Source of the DNA: Gelatoporia subvermispora B
Taxonomy: Eukaryota > Basidiomycota > Agaricomycetes > Polyporales > Gelatoporiaceae
Assembly: GCA_000320605.2 (NCBI GenBank)
Contig: KB445809.1
Span: 186,001 to 250,000 of the forward strand
Direction of reading: 5' to 3'
DNA length: 64,000 nt
Both the position numbers and the translations under genes were made by a program. A model generated the notes under the pieces. The model was not told the origin of the DNA. It saw only the letters and a program-made list of their open reading frames with translations, and ran no database searches. This document shows positions 10,910 through 23,300 of the stretch, in pieces; position 1 is the first letter of the stretch, and every line of letters starts with the position of its first letter.

Positions 10910-13169
10910 ATGGCCCCATTGGCAAACATCAGCAAGGATCTCGGCCATTCGACGGCCACTACTCCCAAAAAACGCCAGCGCAACATCTTTCGACAGAACC
11001 CGTTCGCCAATGCGAAAAGCGGGACACCACCGTTCAAACAGAGGAAACGTCAGCCATTACTTATCGCTTCATCTGCCTCTTCTGGCGCACCATACTCTTC
11101 CCAGAGCCCCCCTCCACCTCCTCCAGCGCCTGTGCCATTTCCCCGGGTGCAACCTCCGGTTAATCATGCAGCTCCTCTGCAGGACACCTATGTGTCGGAT
11201 TCCTCAGCTCACCAACCGGAGCAACAGACCCGGCCCCACATTATTAGCCCCATCCCTGTTCAAGCATCGAAAACGGCCATCCCGTTCATTGTCGAACAAG
11301 GATACGAGCATAGGCATAGGATAAGAAGTCCGTCATCTCCTACTGTAGGCTCGGTGGTGCGTTCCGCAGTGCGTACACCACCGGTAGAGGCGCTAGTCTA
11401 TTCGTCAAGCTGGACTTTGGTACCCAGTCCGATCGAGAGGTCGCACAGCGTTCCGCCAATACACCCTGGCAAAGGCCGTAGTTCACATGAGGTCTGTGTT
11501 CCACTATAAGACGCCTAAGTCGATCTGAATGGTTATCTAGGATGCTGCAAAAGCGTTCACGAAAGCTGTAGGGACTGCCGTGGACGTGACCTTGGATGTT
11601 CTCGACTACGCCGCCGAGCTTCTTACTCTGGCGCCTGTTCCTGGGCTAAAGGAGGGTATAGACACAGTGCTAAAAGTGGCCAATGCGGCCAAGTCCGTCA
11701 AGGTAAATGGACTGTTCCGTACTTCGGGGGTTTTCGTATACGTCTAATACTTGGATTGCAGCAAAACAAGCAAGAATGCGAACGTCTTGCAAGGCGATGC
11801 GTGGCTGTAATGCTTTCGGTGCGCCAAGAGGTTAAGCTTGCGGGAGACCAGGTATCAGAGGAGCTTGCGATGCCTATTAGCGACCTCGTCCGGTGCGTAC
11901 TTGCATACACACTGATCCCGTATTCCTGTAGTCTTACAAAAGTCATCAGGACGTTTACGAGCGTCTACCACTTCCTCCAGGGATACGGCCATGCCAGCAC
12001 ATTCCAAAAATACATGAAGCGTTGGGATGTATCAAATGACTTTCGTGACTGCGATCGATCTCTCGACAGCGCTATCAGCTTATTTGGTGTATGTTCCACG
12101 CATTATACTGTACTTCAGCCTAACCTACAACCTGCCTGAATGTCGCTAGATGGCGTTGCAAATACGCATGATGAAGCAAATGATCCAAATGGGAACTCAA
12201 CGCCGGGAAATAAGACCGACCCCTCGACTAATCCCACTCCCACCATCTCCCCCACCTGACGGCCGTGTGACGACGCATTTGCAGCGAACACTCAAGAGTC
12301 GTCCAGCAATTCGCTATCCCGCCCCACAGATGGATCGTACAATGCTGTCATTTGGCAGCGCAGAGACAGTGGATCCGGATTCTATGGAGCCATCACCAGC
12401 ACCGCAGAGACACCTGACGCTTGTGCCATACGATCCTCCTGACGTGCAAGAGATGACGGGCGAAGAGCCGGATCCCTACCTGCGTGAGCACGCCATGCTG
12501 ACAAGAGGCGATGTCGAGCAGCTGCGCCAGTGGGACAATGCTACTGGATCCTCGGACGGGCTGAAGCATGTCAAGCTTCATCGGCCGTCGCGGGAAATGA
12601 ATCGCGACAATGCCACGGATTTCTTCGCGCACAATCATGAGGTCCCCGTCGTGGCCATCGACGAGCCAGACACGGGACGTGTACACATACAGCGCGCCAA
12701 CCGAGAGCGCCGTATGGCATCTCGAGCACGACCAGCGCCAGCCCTCACTTCGTCTCCCACAATGCACGTGTGGGCATCCCAGCATACCCTAGTTCCTCCA
12801 TCGAAGGACGTTGCTATCCTTGCGTTCCAAGAGATGGGCATCGAAGTTGTGGGATTGAGCCAGACCAAATTCCGTCAACGTCCAAGCCGACCTCCTCTGT
12901 CACGCCGTAAGCCATGCCATCCGTTCCTAATCTAGCCCATAGCTGACAGAGATACGCCAGCCAAGAGCATGGAGTACTGTACTGGCAGCAAGGCTACACT
13001 CACAAATACTACCGTGAAGGAAGTCAACATCGATGTCGTTTTCGCGAAGCACCTTACCAATCTCGCAGCACAACGTCTACTCCGTATTCGCGACGCTCAA
13101 GCTGTAGAGACACGTCCATTACTCGAACGTCTGCGATGGAGTTACCACGCGAGGGGCAGTACTGTTTAG
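10910..13169 (+). CDS. Protein with MLKL/HeLo-like N-terminal helical domain, proline-rich
   Basis: Six exons: 10910-11491, 11541-11702, 11762-11892, 11932-12088, 12150-12906, 12943-13169; about 671 aa. The start is the ATG at 10910; an earlier ATG at 10867 stops after seven codons. Residues 1-195 are basic and proline-rich (PPPPPPAPVPFP). Residues about 196-340 form amphipathic helices: VDVTLDVLDYAAELLTLAPVPGLKEGIDTVLKVANAAKSVK, then NKQECERLARRCVAVMLSVRQE. This is the LxPVPGL + NKxECxxLxxR signature of a four-helix domain that I recall from agaricomycete proteins resembling MLKL/HeLo cell-death domains. A later block (AFQEMGIEVV) is shared with the gene at 57016-58750. The final intron is uncertain: acceptors at 12942 or 12949 give stops at 13169 or 13017. 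No membrane tail is seen, unlike its paralogue. Function is inferred only from fold resemblance. Confidence 0.7.
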
Positions 13170-14610
13170 GTCTATAGCAGTACGGCCTATCATTCCAAAT
13201 GCCTTCTTACTCTGGTCAGGGAACCCCGCCGAACCTCACCTGGGATCCATCCCGCTTCTGTATTCACTGCAAAGACTGCACTTCGACATTGCTAGCATCG
13301 AGGGATTGGGACTACTGTGTTACTTATCTGTCTATCTGCCCATGCTGCCACCCTGTGTTTCGGCTACCTACGCCCGCTGCACTGTTTGCGACTATGCATT
13401 GTATGACTGCGCTCACAATTGCTCATCATCTGTGTATATCAACTGAACTGGCTCCCGATGATCTCTGTACAATGACATCGTGTTCATCATGCATTTTGCA
13501 CGCTGTTTGATCATCGATGTTGACTAAAGTGGACCTTTGAGGCAAATGTCCAGGGACGTTCTTCCCAAAGTATTAATGTCGCACTCCTACGATGAAGCCT
13601 CTGCATATCATGTTGTCGTTGGCATATATTCTGACCACAAACAACATACCATCGAGGATTCCTGGCTCTGCTGTTTAGGTGAACGGTGTTTGCAACATGG
13701 ATTGGAGGGAATTACGACAACGCCATCGTATCATGCTGCTCAATGTTGCATCGCACTCTGAATGACAGATGCTGCATGTTATCAGAATATACACTGCACT
13801 CGCATATCTGTATTGTCGAAAATTGAGCTTCAACAAGGTAGTATTACGTGAAGAGGCTCACATGCCTGTAAATGTGTTGTTCATATTTCTCAGGGAAAGT
13901 AAAAATTCGGTGAAGAAGGCAGGGTGCCTCGATCTCGAAAACAGGCCTGTGGTCCTAAACCGAAGTGCAATAAACGCCTACATGGCAGGACAACGACAGT
14001 GATACATACTGTACGAGAGAGCTGAGCACCTTTATCAATAAGGGGGGCGTCAGAAGTTGCACTAGTACGATCGATCAATCGATCATCTAACGTCAACTCG
14101 GTTAACCGTTTTCATCTTTGGCTCGGTTGTTCTTTGAGGGCAGTGACTTGCTTCTGCAGCTACTTTCAGCGATCTTGTCCAGCTGAGAGTATCTGGTCAG
14201 TACTATCAGGTGCTCAATGCATACCGCATACGTGCATTTGGAGCGTGGCCACCGAACACCTGGGTCGACCTGTGCAAGTAGCAGTAGGGGCTTCTAAAAG
14301 TCAAGAACAAGAAGATCCAGGGTATCTGATTTAGAGATGCGACCATCTCTGTGCAAAGCGCCTGACAGATAGGTGAGAAACATGATAGCTTCGACCCTGA
14401 AGACCAGACAGACGAGGGCTCCAAGCATGCCTCCACCGCACACAAAGATGAACGTAAGCGGTTGCGTGTCAAGCAGCAGTCGATGACAATGGTGTCACTA
14501 GTACGAGCAGGCAATGCGTCAAGAAAGGTGATCTCACAATACATCTAAGTACAGCCCTATGAGGTGCTGTTCTAATCGACGTCGTACGAGTGGCCTCCCA
14601 CCGTATGCCA
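13170..14610. other. Intergenic, no gene recognised
   Basis: About 1.4 kb of AT-richer sequence with several short frames (13199-13510, 13537-13761, 13769-14002) that show no domain, codon-use or splice support. The first part is probably 3' UTR of the upstream gene. Confidence 0.3.
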
Positions 14611-17120
14611 TCAGGCCGAAGCTTTGATCCCGAGGAACAGCAGCCCACGCTTCGCACGCTCGGCTTCCTCCTCAAGCTCGCGGCTCTGCGCATTCGTCCA
14701 CCACTGTTCCTTCGGCAGCTCCTCGGGGTTGCGGCCCATGCGCAGCGCGCCCTCGAATGCCTGCTTGCGCGCGTTCAGCTCCGACATGCGACGCGGGTCC
14801 GAATGGCCCGTGAAGATGATGAGCGCGGTACGCGGCGGCAGTGCAGTGTACACTCGCTTCAGCTGCGCGTCAAGCGTCGAAAGTGTGAGCCCGAGGTCCT
14901 GCTGTGACGCTGGAGTAGGCGCGGGCGTTTCGGGCACAAGGTCACTGGCGTTCTTTGCAGTGATCCCTATACAGCTAGTGAGTATACATGCGGACATGAT
15001 GCAGAGTAAATACGTACAGCCAAGGGCGTCAGCAAGACCGGTGAACCGGCCGAAGATGAAGTTATGGCTAGGGAGCGATGCTAAGACACCATCCATGATC
15101 TCAGAATCAGTCTTGCATGCAACTGTTGTCGTTGCCTTTGACCCGTGCCATGCTGATGGATTGCCGTGATCGACGACGGCGGTCGTGATAGTCCCGGACT
15201 TTGATCTTGAGATCCGGTCGAATATCGACTCCATATCCGTCTTGAATTCTCCAAATCCTGGACCTGTACATGACCGTCAGAGGGACGAAGGCGGTACAAC
15301 TGTGAGCTGCGTACCGTTCTCGATCTTCTTCCGAAGTAGATCAAGACATGCTCGTGCATCCTCCTCTGGGTCATGACCGCCCTCGCCCCGGTTTTGGATC
15401 TCTCGCCCACACCACTTCTTCGTCAACCACGCCAATCCAGGCTTCAGTGGTCGCCCTCGTGGGTGATGGTAGATTACGGCAGTATCGATACACCACGGGT
15501 GGCAAATTTTGAGTGCTCTGAGATCAGATTCGAGGGAATGTCCAAGGAGCACTGGAGTTGGTGTACAGGAGAGAAGGGAGAGCACGTGCGTCTGGACCTC
15601 CTGCAAGGTTGTGGTCACGGACGCCAAGGCCTCAGCGGTGATACCTGACCATCTGCAATGCCAATGAGTACAGCCTCATGGGTAGCGAGCTGAACGAGAA
15701 CGTACCGTGTTAGATAATCCTGGATCGGCTTCAAAGGCTTGACGAGTTGATCATAGATGACCTTGCCTGTTGCGTAGTCAATGATACAAACGCGCGTTAG
15801 CTCTTTGCCGTCCTCGGTCAGGCACTGTATGGTACAAGTGAGGTTAGATGAGCAATATGTCGGGTAAATTAGACCGACCATCTCGCAATCTATCGCTAGC
15901 ACTTGCGCCTGTCCGTCTGGCTGCGACGCCGACCCGGACACAGACGTCTCCATCCACCCTGGCGGCTTTTCAAATGTCTCTGCCATGTAGGACGGCATTG
16001 GATATTCGTTCTCGATCATCTGTTCTGTCGTTAGGACATATCGCATGGGCGTCTTTTCTTGCGCCCGCTCTGCTACAATGGCGCGCACGCGATCAACCAT
16101 AACCACATTGACCAAGATACAGAAAACTCACACTGAACTCGATTCAAGATTCGCTTTTTCTTCTCTTCGCCACTGATGGGACCCTGGAAGAACGCATTCA
16201 GGACCGAGTGCATCCGACTTTGGTCTCCAGGTGCGCGAGTGGGACAGGCGTGGCTGAAGGTAGACGCAATGAAGGGCATCCCATGGGCAGTGCTTGTCGA
16301 TGCGGCGTCCGGAGGTAACGGAATTGCCAACGGCAGATTTGGGTTAGCAGTAGCAGATGTCGGGATGGGCGGCAGGGACAAAATCTCTGGCGTCAATCCG
16401 GGGATTAGCAGGGTAACAACTTTTTGCACGGTAGCGGGATTCTGCATCAACTGTGAGACGTGGTTTGGGCTGTCATGGGGCACGCGGCGTACCTCGACCC
16501 TAACCCAGCTGGGAGGGGGCGCATCTGCTGCGAGGTGAAGGACCAGGTCCCGGATGTCCTGCGAGCAGCGCGTCAAGGCCTGGCATCTTGTAGCACAGCA
16601 GATTGACCACATACGTTGATGCCGACGGCCTCTTTCCTCTTGATAATCTCCCCTTTGACATACATGAACCGAGGATGACTGGCCTACGCAAACTAGCACC
16701 ATGAGTAACAGCGACATAGTTCGCGCGGACATGAGACCACGTTGCGAATCGTATGCAGATACTACTATTCGTCTATGATAGCTGTATGTCTACATATGTT
16801 TTCACCGCGCGAAACGGTCAAAAACACTGCAAGCATCAAGGATCCAGACACAAGAAAGATGGCCCAATGCCCGCGGCGACTGACATGAGCATACGCACAT
16901 CATTTTTTGCCTCCACCCGCTTCATCTTCTTAGCTTTCCGTTTCTCCACTTTGGTCCAAGACTCTGTTCCTGCTTCAGCAGCGGTTACATTCTCTGACGT
17001 CTCTTCGACGGTGAGACCGAGCGAGACACGCGGAGAAGCCTTGAACTTCTTGGTTGCTGGAGCGAACGCCGTGTGCGAAGACTGCGGGGAACTGGGTAAG
17101 GCGTCTTGCGAGCGTTTCAT
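14611..17120 (-). CDS. REX1: REX1/Rnh70-type DEDDh RNA exonuclease
   Basis: A 3'-5' exoribonuclease of the Rex1 family, which trims 3' ends of nuclear RNAs such as 5S rRNA and tRNA. Eight exons join to 663 aa: 17120-16899, 16683-16615, 16579-16132, 16072-15879, 15824-15706, 15652-15315, 15263-15018, 14966-14611. The DEDDh core is complete: AIDCEMCLTEDGKELTRV (Asp about 308, Glu about 310), GHSLESDLRALK and HDPEEDARACLDL. The family segment SRMHSVLNAFFQGPISGEEK precedes it. The N-terminal 100 residues are lysine-rich (KRKAKKMKR), which fits a nuclear protein. The last 118 residues include HSDPRRMSELNARKQAFEGA. The first intron (16898-16684) is 215 nt, about four times longer than the others, but the exons on either side join in phase to ...AKND-ASHPRFMYVKGEI. 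Confidence 0.9.
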
Positions 17121-18806
17121 GAATGAAACTGCTCAAGTCGAGGGGGGAAGGTGTGCGAGCGTCGCTTCGGACGATGAGGATAGAGTGAAGAGTCGCCAGA
17201 CTCTTTCCAACTTGGGAATCGACGCCAGCTTATGTAATCCATTTTTATCCTCGACTTTTGCGGGAAATATTCCTTCCTCTTCTCCTCGTCGCTGTCGATC
17301 ATCGCAGGCGCAGCTCTCTCCGCTGTAGCTAAGGCGACCGGGACGAGCGAGTGCTGCTACTATGTTATCTGTCCTTTTCTCTGGCGACATGGCCACGGTT
17401 CCCTGAACTCGTGAAACAAGGCACTGCTTGGCTGGGACCTGAATTTGATCGCCGCTAGGTGTGCGATACCCTCGTCCACCCATCCACCCCGTCGAAATCG
17501 GTCGACAAATTCACGAAATGACATGGCTTTGCTGCGGAAACGAATAGCGTGCCTTGCGGTCTCGACATTCCGTGCCTTGGCTTGTTCTCCCTCGTCAGCC
17601 TTGTGGCAGTACAGCGCTTCTCGTCATTGGCTAGGGAAATGTCGCTGGGTCGGACTGTACGCGACTCCGCGAGGCGAATGAGCCGTCATTGTGTGTGTAT
17701 GTGCTCTGGGCTACTGCTACGCGAGGCGGTTCGGTCGTGTGCGATGGAACGGTTGTGCCGTATATGGGATAGCACGTCGCACTGGTACACCCACTCCTCC
17801 GTTCACGGAGCCTTGAGAATGCGCTGCTCAATACCGGAAGAATCCCCTCTAGCGACGCTTCTGGCGCTCACTGGCCATGCACGGCGGATCCGCGTCGAAG
17901 CGATACCCAATTCTTTGCGGAGGCTTTAGGCACCGCGCTCGCCATTCAGTCACGAGTTGCGTCCCTCGGCTGGGCCTCTCTGCCGCCTACACATCTCGAC
18001 ATGCGCGTGACATCTATTGACATTGCTTGCGATTTTGCAATCGTGATTGACCACGGGACAGTGTTTGCCAGATACAACTGGAGTGTATGTCGTGTACGCA
18101 ACGGACCCATAACATGAGGGACATTGCAGGTGGCCATGATATGCCAAAAAGGCGTGTTCACACACGGTCGGCCGGGTCTCCGTATGCTCTATATCCTATT
18201 CTTCTGTAACGACAATCAAGGATTGAGGTGTGCGATGCATGTGGTTACGGTAATCGGAGGATACTGCCTCCCGCGATTCTTTCTGTATGGTTCTGAGACC
18301 GGCCTAGCCCATGGCCTCTCACCAGGATGGTGCACAACAATGCTCTATTATGCGAATTTCTCACCATCGATGTAGCAATTCCCACATGAGGCTGAGCACA
18401 GAGAATCTAAACCTTGCGGGCGGTGCGTAAACTCTATCTCAGTATCTCGTCATGCTTCTAGCGCGCGGGCGGTGACGTTCCACCTCCCTCAGAATTCCCC
18501 GAGAAGTTTCAGGATTAGAACAGCAATATGACCATTGTGAGCCGAGTGCTACCTCGATAAAGAACTATGATAACACGATGAGGACACGATTGTGAGAGGG
18601 CGACTAGTAGGACAATAAGGTGATTTTCGAACAATAACGGTACAGTAGTTTGCAGCGGAATCGAATGAAATAAATTGGATAATGATGCGGCAATGCTGTA
18701 AAATTTGCAAGAAGTGCTGATGGTGAACCCTGACTTTGATAATGAGAAGCAAGATGATAGACAGACGGACGATGCAGAGTGAGACGCTTATACATAAGCA
18801 GGCAAG
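17121..18806. other. Intergenic between REX1 and the TEA factor
   Basis: About 1.7 kb. Moderately long frames on the minus strand (17133-17483) and plus strand (17549-17929) have no family signature, and the long plus frame 16753-17328 is antisense to REX1 exon 1. The left part should contain the REX1 promoter. No RNA gene or repeat was seen. Confidence 0.3.
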
Positions 18807-20388
18807 TCACATCCCAAACCCAGTAAAGCCAGACAAGTATGGCGACTGTAGATCTATACAGTTCCCTTCAATAGCAATAGAGGGAATCGAGAGATTCATG
18901 GAGGAAGCATAAGAATTCCAGAGGACACTAGGAGGCTGCAAGCAATCCAAGGGACTCGGCGGATCGCTGGCGCATACGTCGTCAACGAGCGGCTCCGAGA
19001 AGAAGCTATCGGATTCGTCCGCGCTGGACCGCGGGCTCGACCCATCAGTGCTGCTGCCAGATCCAATGCCGGGGTCCAACAGAGAAAAGTCGCAGAGCAG
19101 CGTTCCTAGAGTAGGCTGTTGGCGAGCAACGAGGTACCTTGAGTCACCGGACAGACGACTGAGGAAACGAAGTGGGACTAACAGATGCGTGGTCAGCGAT
19201 GGCGTTGGTTGCGACGAGGCTTGTGTCCAGGGCCATGGGGCTCACGAAGTGATAGAAGACGGAAAGGACAGGGTGTTGAGACGTGCTTGAAGCAGGGTCC
19301 TCTGGCCTGCGGAAGATGTCCTGCCTGATGGTGTACTCCCAGGGATCTGTGTCATCGTCAATGAATGTTGAGAGTCGGAGAGATGTAATACTTACCTGTA
19401 ACACCGCAGAGATGTGCCCAGTAGGACGGGATGAGTCGAGTAGTATATAAGGCTTGGCATTCGCCAGACATGCTGCTCTGCTGTTGTTCGGGGTACATGG
19501 GGCGCGCCGAAATTTGGGTGTCCTCAGAGAATAATTCCTGGACACCCCGGAAGACACGAGAGCATGCGTGTAGGGAGTACATGGATGACGAGACAAAGGT
19601 GATGGTGGGGTCAATATCACACAATCGACGAGGCGTTGCCCATTGCAGAGTGCCGTCAGGTTGCGACAGAACAGATTGCTGGAGGTATGTGGGAAGGGAT
19701 GACGACGTCGGGAACACCGCATCGCTGCCGAGAGTAGTGATGTATACGTGTGTGCTTGTGTTGTGCATCAAGGGCGAGTCCGGCGAGGAAGGGCTCTCTA
19801 ACTCCGTAAGAGACAAAGGAGAGCACGGCTCCGGGGAACGACTCTTCTTGCGAGGGTGCATCATCTCGTAGTGTCGATCCGATAAGACCTTGAGAACTGC
19901 CACGTCGCATTTCAGTTCGTCGTTCGAGACGTTGTCGAAAGGGGGACGAGACTCACTGTTTTTACCCGCATCTGTGTCCCTTAGTTGCTGGATGCGGCTG
20001 CCCACCTGCTTCGGTGTCCGGGCCTTGCCTGTTTTCTTGAGGATGTATTCCGAGATGAATTTGTTTCGCATGGGGAAGCGGCCCAGGCCCCGCGCAGACT
20101 TCGACTCGGCGGGAACGTAATTCTCAAGACCTTTTGAAATGGTGAGCTGTTGCACGTGGATGACCGAGTAGAGATTTGACCTTCAATGAGAGCAGCCTCC
20201 AATGCAGGGGGCCACACTACTTCGTCCTTGTCCCTCATGACCCTCCAACATTTCCGTTCTGAGAGAATAGTGTTCACGGCCTCGCCGGAGCCGTTGGTTG
20301 TAGTCTGCTCGTATGACACGTCGTTGACGGACGACACACGGACATGGGCAGCGAACTTCTGACGGGAGGAGGAGCGGTTGGAGCTCAT
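18807..20388 (-). CDS. TEA/ATTS-domain transcription factor
   Basis: Likely a DNA-binding regulator of the TEAD/AbaA/Tec1 class. Five exons are proposed: 20388-20181, 20130-19966, 19896-19396, 19346-19183, 19115-18807, giving 448 aa. The TEA domain spans about residues 55-120 across the first intron: VVWPPALEAALIEGLENY, then LGRFPMRNKFISEYILKKTGKARTPKQVGSRIQQLRDT. R-N-x-F-I-x-x-Y-I and TGK-x-RT-x-KQV-x-S-x-IQ-x-L are the domain's diagnostic helices. The rest is Ser/Pro-rich with an acidic C-terminus (SADESDSFFSEPLVDD), fitting an activation region. The second intron (19965-19897) is optional: retaining it also keeps the frame open and adds 23 residues. The last acceptor (19116) was chosen for phase. 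Confidence 0.85.
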
Positions 20389-23300
20389 GACGAGTGCGTC
20401 CTCGGAGTGCGAAGGGGTGTCGTTGGCTTAGATCGACAAGAAGGTACGGGACATATAAATGTTCGGGGCGCTCTGGCGGAATCTTGCACTAACCATGTTG
20501 AAGTGCCGTGGTGCCCGCTTCGCGCAGAACGAATCGCGGGCGAGAGAAATCCCCGACCCTGTCGAGCGGACATCTCATGGACGAAAGGATCTTGGGCGGA
20601 TGGCGAGTGGCGAGTGGAAAGAAGGTGGCATCCGGGATCTAGCGAAGCGTCCGTGGACTTAGAATCGGCGTGTGCAAGAGGCAACTGCCTCACGGCTTTC
20701 CACCCCTAAGCCAAATGCGGAAGCAGCGATCCAGTCATCTCCCCGCATCTAGCGTCAAACTGCCACCGCCTCGTCACGTCTCGTTACGCACTTTGCGGCA
20801 ACATACCGAGTTGATCTTTCTGTAGGTGGTCTTGTATCGGATGCCCCCCGTGTAGCATGGACCGTACCCGGCCAACAGAACCAGGGTCAGAAGAAGTCTC
20901 GGAACAATGTCGCTGGGAAAGCTTTCGCAATGCAATAGAACTGACCTTGCAGGCCCAATATGTTCATAGTGCTTTCGCGAACCCTTCCCCATTGGATAGG
21001 TTCTCGTGAGTCTGGCCTTACGTGTCTGTCAGAAGCACGGATATCAGCCCGATTTTAGAGAAGGTCGCATCGATTGTGCGGCCCGAAGGTAACCCACGCA
21101 TCGCCCTGCGAAAGTACACACTCGGTTCAGGAGGCGCAGCACGGCCTCGCCCTCACAAGCGCGCGAGATTTACGGAATGACTGTGTACCCCCCTGCTACT
21201 ATTGCCAACATTACCTACCAGAGGAAAATGACAGACTTGTGGTGCTTCTCCGAGACAACCAGTCAGAATCCGGGCCACACTTTAGAATCGCGCTGTCGTT
21301 GCCGAGCATTGGAGGATGGAAAACCATTGCTAAGATCGGCAGCGCATGTTAGACGGCGGCAGACCGCGCGGCCCTAGGTTGCGGCATTGGGTGCCGCAAA
21401 ATGAAGAAGACGGAGGGCTCGACCAATAATTTCGGGGGAGGGAGGCTATGCGGCTGCAGTTGACCACGATGAGATTCAGGCGCCCAAGATCAGTTTTCGC
21501 CGGACCGCCTAATATGGTATGTGGGAATGATTAGCTTCCTTATCTGGGTGGCCCTTTCACCTAACGTTGGCAAGGCTATCCTCAGGTTGCTGAGCAGATG
21601 GGGCTGACGATCACCCTTATTCAGCGCACGACATGGTCGGCTTATTGTATCATATATTTCGCCTACAACACGAAGTCTGCTATTTCTTCCATGGCCATCT
21701 CGTCGCGGGTGACATTGCTGGATTTGACCATCACGGAGGCTGTCAGGCAGGTCAACCGTCGGCGCGGCAGCCTACGCCAGACGTTGCGTGGAAATTCCTC
21801 TTGATGGCGCTCTCCACATGCTATTCCAGTGTCCGTGGGCGAAAGAAGAGCCCAATACAAATCGGTAGTTTCACTCACTTGGAAGGTGCCGCCGACCCAG
21901 AGATTTGGATCATGAGCTGCTTCGCTAATTGACAGCTCAAGATTGTCAGGCCTGCAACACCCCGCGGTGTACGCCGTCACAGGCCGTAAGCTGTGCGCCA
22001 GCGTACCTCTGTAAGAAGTCCGTCACACTGCCTTTACTTTAGGAATTTGCCCGCGACGACCTCCAAGCGATAGCAACCCTCTACCAGGCTGGCTGTGCTA
22101 TGACCCTCGTGCGCAAAAGTCGTCGGGGATTGTCATGGAGCGATGTTTCATGCGACGATAATGTACTTCGTAACCTAATTCTCAATTGTGGTCTGCTGCG
22201 GCGGGGTGTAATCCGAGCGACCTCTTGCCGCTCTATCTCTCAAGCGGGTTTGCGAATCGACCGTGTATCTACGATATTCACTGGAGATGACATCAGCTAT
22301 AGTATGTGTTGGCAGTTCCATTTTGACTCATCTCACCAAAGCCCGATCTCTGTATTAGGCAGATGGACAGCAAGTAGGATCGCTGTATGCTTGATTGCGA
22401 CCTCCGAACTACAGCTTCTGCGCCATATGAAAGCGGGCCGACGGCGGGCGAATTCTCAGCCCGCGTCGGGATCGTTGAGCTGTAGAACAATTGACTTGCG
22501 ATGTGCTACAGCCTTGGGATCGAGCAAACTACCGGTACATTGTACGCTAGGATTTCTTTGATCACCGTCAAGAGGCAGTTCTTCCATCGTAGTGTTCGTG
22601 TTTTACATGTCCAGTGGAGACAAGTGGAAAGGAAGACCGCTTGGGTGAACAGTTACTACAGATGCTCAGGGGCGCGTCGACAAATGGGGGATGTGTTGTA
22701 GGCCGCCGAAAGTGCTTGAGTAGAGCAGCATGCCATTGTAAGCGACTGCAGTTCAATTCAGGACTCTCAGGACCCCATACGCTCGCTGGCTCGATGGTTG
22801 ATATCCTGCTGCCTCGGAGTGAACGATGATGGTTGGAGAGCCGAATGTGGCGGCGTCTCTGTTCCGTTGTTATCCAATCTCCGCGATCTTCCGATAACCG
22901 CAGCCAGTCTAAGTCGCCTTCTTTTTCTATTCATTGCCAGCAAATCCCGCCACGCTAGCTACCAACCCCAGCACCAGCTACCGAGCACTCAAGACGCACG
23001 AATTGCCCATAGGAAGCACAAGACCATGCCAGCCACTGCCGAGAAGACATCCTGAGCATCGCTACCTCGGGCGAACATTTATACCGAGCGAAGCCCACAG
23101 AGTTGAGAGTGCGGCCGCGGGCAGTAATATTCTAGAATTCCATTGAAGGTGCGAGCGCTGTTTTCATCCCGGAGTCTAAGGGAAGCTCTTCGGCGCGCTG
23201 ATCTCGACAGATAGTTCAGAATGGTGGGCCTTACTAACGAAAGAAGGTGGAAATGGGTGCCACTCTTTCGCCGAACACGATCGATCCGGAAGCTGGACAG

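Noticed and set aside
13199..13761. Cysteine-rich plus frames downstream of the MLKL-like gene, considered as a small secreted protein
   Set aside because: No signal peptide and irregular cysteine spacing; better explained as 3' UTR or intergenic sequence.
16753..17328. 191-codon plus-strand frame overlapping the REX1 5' end
   Set aside because: It is antisense to REX1 exon 1 and intron 1, has no domain, and its length is explained by the codon composition of the real gene.
20774..20992. 72-codon minus frame with a hydrophobic stretch, resembling a Pmp3-type small membrane protein
   Set aside because: Only a few residues resemble the family, the second helix is missing and no splice partner completes it.
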